Source: Perilla frutescens (taxonomy: Eukaryota; Streptophyta; Magnoliopsida; Lamiales; Lamiaceae). From it: a stretch of DNA of 64,000 nt. Of this stretch, positions 1-12,300 are shown piece after piece. The number at the start of each line of letters is the position of its first letter. The first letter of the stretch is position 1. The DNA lies in contig BRKX01000009.1 in assembly GCA_026008535.1 (NCBI GenBank), positions 35,601,001-35,665,000 of the forward strand. The letters are read 5' to 3'. Position numbers and translations under genes: made by a program. A model generated the notes under the pieces. The model searched no databases. It was given only the letters and a program-made list of their open reading frames with translations, and was not told the DNA's origin.

Positions 1-362
1 CACAATCCGTCCTTTGGAGTACTTAATCTCCCAGTTCTACACAAATTAGTTTATCTTGAAATACAGTAATAATAACACAACTGAGTAGTTTTTGTAGGTT
101 TGCAAGTGCAACTTGTATTCATGCTATTTAGCTAAGCTACGCGCTCTACTCATCAAAAAGAGAGGACTACATCCATATTTTTCACTCTGTGTGTGTGCTT
201 CTATCTTGTTTGATCAGTAAAAGTAAATTGTTTTTATTAAAAGGTACGTTCAAATACTCTGTACAACAAAAGATAAGTCCTCAATTCACATGCCAACCTT
301 TCAAAGCATGTTTTATCTAATAAAAAAAAAAGGATAATTAAACAAAATCAGAAGGCACTCAC

Positions 363-3300
363 ATGGAAAAGAGATCGGCCAAACCATCCAGCAAATGTGC
401 TAGGGTTAAGAAGCCTGTTTCAATTTTAGTTCAGTCAGCAAAGTACCGGATGCAAGTCACCAGAGAAAAGAGATTTTCATGAACAGTCAATATACTGCAA
501 GTGCAGTCCCTTGGAAAAACAGATGAAATAGCTTATAGAGAGCACAGATTCAAACCTTCCTGCTTGGCAGTAAAACAGTATCTGGGGATGCTGCATGACA
601 GTTCTTTCACTAAGATCTTTGTCAAGAACACTGACCAGAACTGGAACACTAGTGTAAAACACATTATAAGCCATCAAGCTGATGGAGTTGAAAAGACTGG
701 TTCCTGAGACGCCTGAAATAAAAGAGGAACTGGAAGATTGTACTGTTAGCACACAAGGAAATCATATTTTCATTGCACCTCAACATAATTGCAATAAGAA
801 ACAGGAATTGAATGAGAATGGATACCAGCCAATTAATGAACTTACAATATCTGGATAAAACATATTAGCAACGACTTATAGAAGGAATACTGGGAAAGAA
901 ACGCTGTGCGGTTGTATGAATAGCGTCCATGTACAAGTATTAGTCTTTTCAAAAATCTGAATTCTGCATGAGAAGAATATGATATAACAAATATAGTAAG
1001 AATACATTACTTACTGTGAGTTCTCCACAAATATAATTTCCTCAAGCAAATAAGGTTGAACTTGTACACAAGTCCATTAACATAACTTCAGAGTTAGGTT
1101 CATGTGAGAGCGAAATTCATTCTTAAAGGCAAGAGCGCTTATTTTTTGAGAAAGGTGATTTGAGACATGTGCACCTTAAATAGCATATATGCCCAGTTAG
1201 AAACAAAAAAAATAAAACTATAACCACACTGTACTACTTGCTATATTAGGATGTGAAAAATCATATTAAAAGGGCTATGCAGTTTGATATTTTGTGTTTC
1301 TCATTACAAATTTTAAGCCAAATCAAGAAAAAAAAAGAAACTTATTGAAACTTGTTTTCAATACTAACCTATACGCATACATGGATGCCTCAGTGCACTC
1401 TATGTTTTTGAAGTAAGTCAAAATAAATGGGGAAAAAAATCCACCAAGCTCTCATCAGCAAATACAATCTCGTTGCACCAAATCATCAATTCAGGATATG
1501 GTATTAACTATCAAACAATGCAGAGAACATTAACAAAGATCTTACTTCCAATGCTATAATCAGCTGCCCTTGCTGCCTGCAGTCCTTCTCTTCCACTTAT
1601 GCCAACCCCTATGTCAGCTTGTTGGATCATCCTCACATCATTTCCACCATCCCCAATGGCCAAAGTTCTGTAATCGCATAACTTCAAAAGTTCTACAAGC
1701 TGAGAAAATTGAACAGATAAAAGTTTCAATGACATTTTTCATAGAGAAACCACAGTAACCAAGAGTAATGATATTTAAATGGCTTTTCCAGTTGTAAATA
1801 CAGTTACTGTTGGCTAGTATTATCATTGCCTTCAAAAAAGACATACTTAGAAAAATGTTTGTGCGGGAATTTCAGATTTTTGTATCAGAATATTTCGCAT
1901 ATACACAACATCATATTTTTTAATGGTCACAGGATACAGGGCATGACGAGATGACACCAACCAATCTTTGTGCGGGAATTTCAGATTTTTGTATCAGAAT
2001 ATTTCGTATATACACATCATATTTTTTAATGGTCACAGGATACAGGGCATGACGAGATGACACCAACCAATCTTTGCAATTTATAGTGTAAAGCCAGGGA
2101 ATTTCCTGTAACTTAGTAATCTCTAAAACTGATTCTTAGAAATTCATAAATTTGGGAAAGTACTTGGTGATTCTAGAATAATTAGTAGTGATAAAGAATT
2201 AGTTATAGCTCGGGTTTATAGATTTATGTGGTGTTTAAAAAGTTGAGCACACACCTGTGCCTTCTGGGATGGAGTAACACGACAGCAAATAGCTGTCCTT
2301 GACAAAATAGCAAGTTCTGTAAATGCTTTACGGTAATGCTTGAGGGCAATTTCAAGAGCCCAGCCATCAACAACAAAAGCTACATCCTGCAACAACAAAA
2401 TATCTTTAATAAGAACATCTCGATTCCAGACATAAGAGTAACGAGTGCAGATTGGGGATTCTCTTTGCTCCCTACATTTCTTTCGTTAAAGAGAACTCCT
2501 GGAAATTTTACAGGATAAAAAGTATATCAGATGCAGATACACTAGGATCATTATAATAACACTTGTTTACTGGGCCATGTTGCTATCATAGCGCACATCT
2601 TTCAAAACCGCTAGTACTCAAACTGAAGATGTGACAATTTTAGGCACAACTCTATGGTTTTAACTGTACCACTTTGAGTATATAGTGGAATAAAACCAAA
2701 TACACTTCACTCAATACCAGGACACTCTTTAAGTTTCAAAGCTGCAATGTCTCCTGAATTCATTCCTGATGGCTCATAGAAAATAAACTCAAGAAGTGAC
2801 CAGAAGCTAAAATAATATGCCAAATTGACAAATTCTATGATGATTTTCTTCCCAGAAATGATGAGGTTTTCCCCAAGCTTTATAGATATAACAAAGCTCA
2901 TAATTCTATTCATTCAACCTTAACTACGACGCATTCTCAAGTCTAACTTTGCAAGTTATAAAGCAGCTGCCATCAATCATTTTTATGATAGGTGGACCAG
3001 ATTCAGATTCACTCACACTAAAACAGATGCAGGTTCAGATCACACACATGGAAAAGTGAGAGAACACAGTCATATAACTTAATGCAGAATACATCAGATA
3101 ATTTCATTAGCTACAAAAACTTTTGGTATGTGTCCTAGAAAACATAGTTGCATTAAAAAGTTGCACATACATGAAAAATGATGTTTTAGCAAATGCATTA
3201 TGATGAACCCACTCATAAATTAGCAGCAAGAAACTCAGTTGGCAAAGATTGCAATAAATGCAGTTTTTAAAAAAGAAGGAAAAATCATACCTTGGGTTCA

Positions 3301-6300
3301 GACTCGGTGATTCTCGTAGTAAGCAAAACCCTCTCCAAGCTCCTAGATACTTCATCCTCAGTTTTCCCATCAATAATCAGAAGCTGGCCTTTAGGCTCTG
3401 TTATTGATGCACAGAAGTAGTTTGAAATATGAAAATTAGCCGCATAAACAAAAAAAAGCTGAAGATATCGAAGCATCAGGTGTGGAAGGTCCAGCAATAG
3501 GCTGAGACAACAATCAATTAAAAAAGTAAAATATGAAAATGTAGTAGCATAATGATAAAAGCTGAAGAGATAGAAGCAATCAGGGGCGGAAGGTCCATAT
3601 GGCTAAGACAAACAACATACGTATCAGTTATGAGAGTACGAAGAATCATTTGGTGCTTGTCAATCACAAGCAGAAGCAGAGACTCTATTCAACTATAAAG
3701 ATCTGTTATCTTATCTTGTTGACCGATAATTGATTCCCTCATGTCTAGAACATCAACATCCATAAACAGCCCCCACCAGGCAAGGTCCATTGTTGGAATT
3801 TATTGTCAAAGTTAGGAAATAAAAGTTAAATTAGGTTAATAAGAGTCAATATCTTCCCTGATTAGTTGTTACCTTTTTTAGTTAATTCCTTTCTTTAAAA
3901 TAGGTTTCTTCTTGTATATATAGACTAGACCGATGTATTTCTAATTATTATCAATGAATAGCATCACGTTAAATTACATGGTATCAGAGCGGGTTTCTAA
4001 ACTCTAGCAGTCGCTTCTCACCTTCTCCAAAATTCATCAATTCCTCCTCCATCAATTATTTCTCTTCATAGTAGTTGGTATCTCTGATAAAGTACGAGAT
4101 TACTTCATCACCAACATCAAATAATAATATGTCCACTCAAACATCCAATACTAGTATGTCCAGTCATGAAGATTCATCATCAGTACTCATCACCTCTCAT
4201 AAACTGAATGGCCACAATTATCTTCAGTGGTCTCAATCAGTCAAGATGTTCATTTGTGGTAAAGGTAAGGATGAGTATCTCTCTGGTGAAGCAGCAATGC
4301 CTGCAATCACTGGTTCTAGATTCAAAAGGCGGAAAATAGAGAATAACATGATAATGTCATGGTTGATCAATTCCATGACTAATGAAATTGGTGAAAATTT
4401 CCTTCTATTTGACACGGCACAAGAGATATGAGATGCAGCAAAGGAGACTTACTCGAGCAAAGAAAATACATCAGAGCTGTTTCAAATAGAATCAGTATTC
4501 CACGATCTTCGCCAAGGTAATCAAACAATCACGCATTACTTTAACACTCTCTCTCGTCATTGGCAACATCTTGATTTATTTGAGGTTTATACGTGGAAAT
4601 GCACATCAGATGCTGAACGGTACAAGAAAATTTTAGAACAGAAACGGACATTCAAATTCCTTCTTGGTCTCAAAAAAGATTTGGATGAAGTTCGAGGCCG
4701 TATCATGGGAGTCAAGCCCCTTCCAAGTCTGCACGAAGCCTTTTCTGAAGTGAGACGAGAGGAAAGTAGGAAGAAAGTGAAGATGGGACAAGCTGATTCT
4801 GGTCCCTCAACCTTGGATGCATCTGCTCTTGCTGTTCTTCGGTCCAATGCAGCAAATCAGAATTACAATAGGAAGAAATGGGAGAGACCGGGGTGTGAAC
4901 GTTGTGACAAGGTCGGGCACCTTAAAGAAACGTGCTGGAAGATTCATGGGAAACCCGCGGATTGAAGCCACGACCTCGCCACGATCGTGACAGCCGTGCT
5001 TATGTGGCTGCAAGTCCTAATAATACCATGGAGACTGCTCCATTCAGCAAGAAGCAAAAAGAATTGCTGCAAAAACTCATCGGTCACTCAATACAAGGGA
5101 GAGATGATCCCACAGCTCTCACAGTGAGTAAAGGAACAAATAAGCCATGGATTGTAGATATGGGAGCCTCAAATCACATGACTGGGAATGCCGATCTACT
5201 CCATAACTATAAAGCCAGCACTTCTGACATGGAGGAGTAAAAAACAGCATGTTGTTGCGAGAAGTAGAGTTGAAGCAGAGTTCAGAGCTCTTGCTCATGG
5301 GATTTGTGAAGGAATATGGATCAAACGTGTTCTTAGTGAGTTGGGAATAAGTTGTTCATCACCAGTACAGATGATGTGTGATAATCAAGCTGCAATCAAC
5401 ATTGCTAAGAATCCGGTGCATCATGATAGAATGAAACATGTTGAGATTGATCGACACTTTATCTCAGAAAAGGTCACTAGTGAAGTGGTTCAAACTCAAC
5501 TATATCCCTACCAAACAACAGTTGGCTGACATCCTGACCAAGGCTCTACCAAGACTCAACTTTGATAATCTTAATAGCAAGTTGGGATTGTATAACATAC
5601 AACCCACCTTAACCCACCTTGAGGGGGAGTGTTGGAATTTATTGTCAAAGTTAGGAAATAAAAGTTAAATTAGGTTAATTAGGTCAATATCTTCCCTGAT
5701 TAGTTGTTACCTTTTTTAGTTAATTTCCTTTCTTTAAAATAGGTTTCTTCCTGTATATACTAGACCGATGTATTTCTAATTATTATCAATGAATAGAATC
5801 ACATTAATCCAATCACAAAGTGTATTTTTCAACCTTCCCCAACCCCATAAACGCCCCCCCCCCCCAAAAGAAAGAAAGAAAGAAAGAAAGAAGGAAAAAC
5901 CCCTCACATGATTCACTAAATTAACTCTGAGATGTTTCTCACTCAAAAATTTATTATCACCAAAGTACACAAAATTCCATCATTAGAAAAATGTTACTTT
6001 TGTGATATATCATGGTACATCACTGAAAAAAGAATGAGTTCCTAAAATCCTCTCAAGGACCAAAACAAAAAGGCTTACATTGCTTCCGAAAGGGTGTAGA
6101 AAGTTTCTGAGAGTGAAAATTTCAGCAAGTTATGAACAACTCTTGGATACCTTGAAAATTGGAGGAATCAGAGGAATAAAAGTTATTTCCTCGTCTATTT
6201 TTTATATAGCAAGTTGATTCTTGTTAAGCATACATAAGAGGACAGGCATGAATTGTATTTCAGAAGAAAGCTAATTTTTGGTAACCTAGCTGAAATTATA

Positions 6301-9300
6301 AATGTTGTTTAGAATAAATAGGTCAGATGTAAAAATAGCAAAGAAAGACGTGTTTGTTAGGCATTGGCCATCTTTAAGTACTTGGGAAGAGTAACTGATA
6401 CGATTTATTCAAAAATAATTTCATGTCATCAAAGATTGGAGATTGAGATAATCATTATGAGTTTGTTAGAGGTCTCTTTGTATATATGAACTTGCATAGC
6501 AAGAAGGCGTCAATGAGATTTGTAGAAGAAATATAAATTTTACAGATGATATAGTCATATAGCCAATAGCCCCAATTTTATTAATATTTATAGGACTCAA
6601 TAATTAGATGAAGCATAGGGATTTATTTTCTACTTATTCTATTATGCTGATAAGCCCACAAATTTCGGGACATTTCCTTTCTTTTATCTTATACATATTT
6701 ATACAAGGTTTCAACTTTTAACAATTTCTGCAACAATCTTAAAGAAATCCCTGAATTTTTTTGTCCAAACTTCAGATATTTGTCCTTTGCATAACTCTCA
6801 AGATCTATATGTCAAAATGTTTATAGCCAAAACAATATTGCACCAGAAATATGTGAAGATCTGAAATAGGCTGACCTGGGGACACAAAATTGCAAGAGAG
6901 AGCAATTTGTATAGCCGTGCTCATCTTGTCCCCAGTCAGCATCCAAAAATTTATTCCAGCTTTCCTAAGAGTTCCAATTGTCTCAGGCACGCCATCCTGC
7001 ATTGTTACCCAAAGTAGGAGCAGTACAGGTAAAACCACTTGTTTCACAGATTACATAGGTTTGTGACAAATGGAAAAAGAAATTTATATATGATAACCAA
7101 ACTGTGAGGAGTATTTCATAAGCAAACAGAATCACCTGTAAACGATCCTCTATGGCAGCTACACCAAGGATCTCAAAATCATGCTCTAATCTTTGGCAGA
7201 CTTCAGCTACTCTCCACTGAAAAATACAGTAAGTAGTGTAAGTATTATATAGCATTCAAACAGACAACTGTCCTAATGCAGAAAGATGCTGAGCCAGGCA
7301 AGAGGGGAGTCCACAAAAAAGATGAGGAAAACCGAAGTAGAATCTTGTTTTACCTCTCTATCAACTAGAGTACTATTAGCATCTTTATACGTTGCAGCCC
7401 ATTCCTGATATTCATCTTCATCTAATTTGCGCCAAGCAAGGCATAACGTTCTCAGACCCAGTTGAGCATACTGTTCTACAGCTTCAGCAAAGGTTCTGAC
7501 CTGTTGCCCTGACACAATCTATCTGTTAGATATTAACGTAAGATCCTATCGGATCTTACTGAATATAGCTAAAACAAAGAAATTGAATACGACCAATGCC
7601 AAAAAAACTAAGATATTCTCAGGAGAAAGACAAGAAATCTCAGGATACAAATCAAATGCATCCAACATAATGTGCACACATTTAAGAAACATATAGAGCA
7701 ACACAAGAGATATACAAAAATCAATTGTAATGACTGACAGATTCATATGGAGGATAATTAAGTTGAAAGATTATTTGCACATCTTTCTTTTTAAGTTTAG
7801 ATCATAGACTCAGTAAGGAACAAAATCATATAATGGATATTTAGAGAAGATTAAGAAACGGAGATCGATTAAACATGAAAGTACTCAGTTCATGTTGAAG
7901 GAAACAGGCTTTATATATCTTTACTTATTTTTAAATGCATGTAACCTTTTCACCGGCCAAATTGGACTTAGTCATAAAGACACAACCCAAAGTTATTCAA
8001 TACACATTCATGCATTGGGTCTGGACCAGGTTTTTATATCCAAATCCATCTAGAGACATAAATGGCCATTTTGCATGAATATATAAGACCCAGTAACCTT
8101 GAATACTGGTTCTGTTAAGATGTTTATGGATGGTAACTGGCTTCCTAGCTTAGCTAAATTCTAAGCATAACTTCGGAGCTATAAAGGGCTGGAATTCATA
8201 GACCATACAATACAAAATTTCCCCTGAAATTAACTACAGCGAAAAAACCTGGAATTAGTACCCATGGAAATGAACATGAAATTACCAGCACATGTAAGAG
8301 GAAGAATAGTTTCATCTGCCCCTTTTGACAAGAGGAAAATTTTCCCACTTTCGCAGTCCCTAACCACTACGGACATTCTTTTCCTGTCAGAAGTGAACTC
8401 CAGAATGTCTAGCACTTCATATCGGATTAGAGAGGCATTGAAGTTAATATCTGCATAGTCAGGAAAGTTATATAAATATCTTGTGCACAAAATAAGTTTA
8501 TGCAATTTTAACAACCATAGAACTTCAATCAAGTTGATTTTTGACAAAAATATAGAAAGTGTATAAAATGTAAATTACAAAATTTACTTGTAATAAAATG
8601 ATTATGTTTGAGATCAATTATCCTAATAATCCTTTACAGATTCTACATCAGAAGTGAATGAGGACCCTTTCCTGACCTCAAAGTTATCTAAATGAGAAGT
8701 GATCAAAATTTTATATAATTTGTTTTCTAAACTTTTAAGTGTTTGCAACGACTGAAATAATATACGACGCATGTGTGTGTGTGTGTGTGTGTGTGTGTTT
8801 CTGCATGTTTGTTGCAGCAGATCTTGGAGGCCAGGTAGCAGGGGCCGCTAAGCGCACCACTCATCCATCCCCAAATATCATCTAAGCTTACCAATAATAT
8901 TCCCGTTTTTATTCTCAAAAACCATGCGCAGACGAGCAGCAGCACATACAAGGGCTTCTTCATCTTGGGATAGTGCCTTGTATGAAATCGTCCCACTTTT
9001 GCTGTACAGAATCACAGAAAAAGTATGGTAGAGATTACTAGAGGAAAAATGATTCTTCAAAAACTAGATAAAACAACTCATTTATGGATCGTGTGTGTAT
9101 CATTCCTGCAAGATTTCTATAGAGATTGCTATAGTTACCTTCGTACAGGAATTACAGTATTGCATATTGCCATTACTTTGAGAAATTGAATAACATCCGC
9201 AGACCCAGTGGATACAGCATTAAGCAGCTGTGCATCTGTATAGCACAGAATCTGGGTATAAATGTAAGCAGCATTATGAATAATACTATAGTGACACCAG

Positions 9301-12300
9301 GCATCAGCCAGTTATGATTCGCTTCAGCTGACACTACGGCATCATGAAACTCTTAACATTTTTGTCATGGAATCCAAACATATAGTCACATGCTAAATCT
9401 GAATGCACTTTACGATGACCTCACACTCATCCATCTTTAACCCAGTATTAATAGAACCTTATTCCCAATCCAAGACCATGTTTTCCAAATGAAGCAGTAG
9501 TAGTGAAAAACCTAGGCCCACCAATTCAAGAGTATTTTGTCGAACTCAGCTAAAATTGTTTGGAACATGATTTTGAAAGGAGTGCAATGAGGCTTCAGTG
9601 GCAAAGGCAATGTGAAGAATCTAAAATTTAATGCAAAAGAAGGTCCTTGTTAATGGCATCTTGGCATAAAATATTCTTCAGGAACACAAAAGAATAAAGT
9701 TCATAAAATATTCAAATCCAATATCTTTTGGGCAATATCCAGAAAAACTTTAAAAAATTGTAGACTAAGCTGATCTAAAGATCCTTCAGCCAACGGAATC
9801 ATTATACTTCATGACATGCAATTATACATGGACGGATGGACCTCACGGATGACCACCTAACTACATAAGTATTTGAGTTATGATTGATGACATGGGAAGC
9901 TTTACAAGACTGACCTGTCAAGGCATCCCCACTCTCATTCCCATAAAATACTCCACTTATGCAACATCTTTTGAAGACCATTTTATTTTCAGTCAGAGTT
10001 CCTGTCTTATCTGTCAATATATACTCAACTTGTCCCAAGTCCTCACTGATAGCTGTGCTGCCAACAATAAGAAAAACAATAACTAAACTACAATTGCATG
10101 TATATTCAGGCAACAGTAATTATGAGTGCATTCTCAGTTTCTTACTTTGTTGCATTAGACCGAGTCCCTGTTTCTGGATCAACCATCTGCTCATCCCAAT
10201 CAATAAATTTAGCATACAAGCTTTTAACAAGATCTAAGGACACCTGCAACAAAGACCATTTCACAGTCCTCATATATCTTCAAATAAGTTATAAAAACAT
10301 GCAAAGCGTGTTGAAATTCACAGAATGAAATATGTTTATTCTTTCTGGTTTGTAATTAAGTGTACATTTGTTGACATTAGATTAGACAAACGCATCCCTA
10401 AAGAAGTTTTACCTGAAATTTTTCAGAGCCCAATCAAAAGACATGAAAATTAGATGACTAGAAAACTCAAAAGCTCACCTTTATAGATATAGGAATCATG
10501 ATGGAGCAAAGTAGTTCAAATCGCAGAGGGATGACCAGAAGCTCATACCAAGGACCTTCTTTTGGATATCGGACATACCATAGCTGAAAGGGATGAAGGA
10601 AGATGTGTGTTTCAGAATCTAAAAAGAACTAAGATACATCAAAGATGATAGCATGTTAGCAATGTATAGAAAAAGCCAATGGTGACTATATTCACTATTC
10701 ACATCTGTAATCCTCTTTAAATTTCTTATTGTCAGCATGCAGAAATGAGGATGCAAGAATTGTCTTAAGCACCCTAAACTATATCACTCTCATAATTACA
10801 TAGATCAACAAAAATGATCATTTTTTACCTCAACAAGTACTTGAACAAAATTTTACCAACACAAATAAGTTAAAAAAGAGTTGTTTCCACAAATGTCGTC
10901 CTTGTAGGATTCCCATTTAAGTTCACATTCTTGCACATTGAACTAATAAACTAAAAAAATCAGAGCATGAAGGAAATTTGATAAGCTATTTTAAAGAGAT
11001 ACACCTTCCTCCCTTCTGTGTCTTTCCAAACATTCCCAGCTATGCCCAGAACAATAACAACAACTATCTGAAAAACGAATATTGCTCCAGTCAATTTGTC
11101 AATCATGGCATCTACAGCTGTGAGCTTTGGTTCAGGTATACCCCTACTCATTCCCAACTTGGTTTCATTGCCTGTAATTAGAAATAGATGGAGTGTTAAG
11201 CCAGAAATTACTTTTATCTCATTCTCCGATTAATAAAGAAGCAAAGTAATACAGCTTGTAGAAATGAAGGGCTGATAACTTAAGAACTATAACATTGGAA
11301 GATAGCATACTAGAGAAAGCCCAGGTATGTGCACACATACTAGTAATAGTTTGCGCAAATCCCTTCTTGCCATCGACAGAGATGTACAAATTTTACGTAC
11401 AATGGATCATAATAATTATCAAAAGCATGCCATCACCTTTTAACCTGTGGGGCCAGTCAACCCCATTGGACTATATTTTCATGTATGTGGTTTCGGGTAT
11501 TTTAATTGTTAACCTTAGTATTTGATCAGCTTGATATGTTTTAAAAACAAAGAAAGATAAGTTAGTCTCAAAAAGCATAACTCAAGTAAACAAAAAGTTA
11601 AAAAAAAATCGCTTCCTGAATTGTAGAATAATTTTGTAGTGTGTCCTTGTTAGCATGTTTATGAAATATATAGAGGTTAGACTCTAAAAGATGGATGAAA
11701 TCTGTTCAGTGGCCCATTGATGAATCTTTGGGCTCTGCCCCTGATCATCACTAGATATACAACGTAGAAATCCTCTACTTCCCATTAACTCACTAACTAG
11801 TAGCTCCTTCAACAAAGTTTATCACTTTCAATGATGCCACTAGAAATATGACATCCTCTTCTAATATTTGTCATCATCAGAAAAAAGGGTATGTCCTTCA
11901 AGATAATCAAACTTGGTATAACAATATGCCTAAAGGTTACAAACTTACCTGTGTATACAGCAACTCCACATGCCCACTCAGTGTTCCTTAAGTAGCATGA
12001 TTGAAGAAGTGTATTTTTTATTGTCAAGGGGAAAACATCATTATCAAGAAATGGAGGAAACAGTCGCATGTTTGCATCGAACCTCCTAATATCTTTATCT
12101 GGACTGGGGCACTCAATTACACCCTGGCACATGAACAAGAACTAAATGATGTGTTTGATATGGTATATCTATAACTCAAAACATACAAATGCCTTGCCTT
12201 GATTTTGTGCAGCAACTCAACTTCTATTCCCATGCAAGCAGAAGGTATGGCCCGTGTCTTTAGGTCAGTTTCACCATCTAGTGCAGCTGTCTAGAAAGCA

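Larger units (their letters stand above)
3791..5811 (+). mobile_element. internally deleted Ty1-copia retrotransposon in ALA2 intron 15
   Basis: The 5' LTR is 3791-3978 and the 3' LTR begins at 5630; both start TGTTGGAATTTATTGTC. A primer-binding site complementary to initiator Met tRNA (TGGTATCAGAGCGG, 3979-3992) follows the 5' LTR, and a polypurine tract (GAGGGGGAG, 5621-5629) precedes the 3' LTR. The interior holds gag and the protease start, then jumps directly to the pol C-terminal RNase H, so integrase and nearly all of the reverse transcriptase are missing. The 5 bases before the 5' LTR (TCCAT) resemble TCCAA at the other end if the 3' LTR lost its last few bases; the 3' limit is therefore uncertain. 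It lies opposite to the host gene. Confidence 0.88.

Noticed and set aside
10723..10960. Search for a further ALA2 exon in the long gap between exons 6 and 7
   Set aside because: Phase 0 joins GRK directly to a TGG-less CTATGG start consistent with the family (QWYV-like); no extra coding block is needed.
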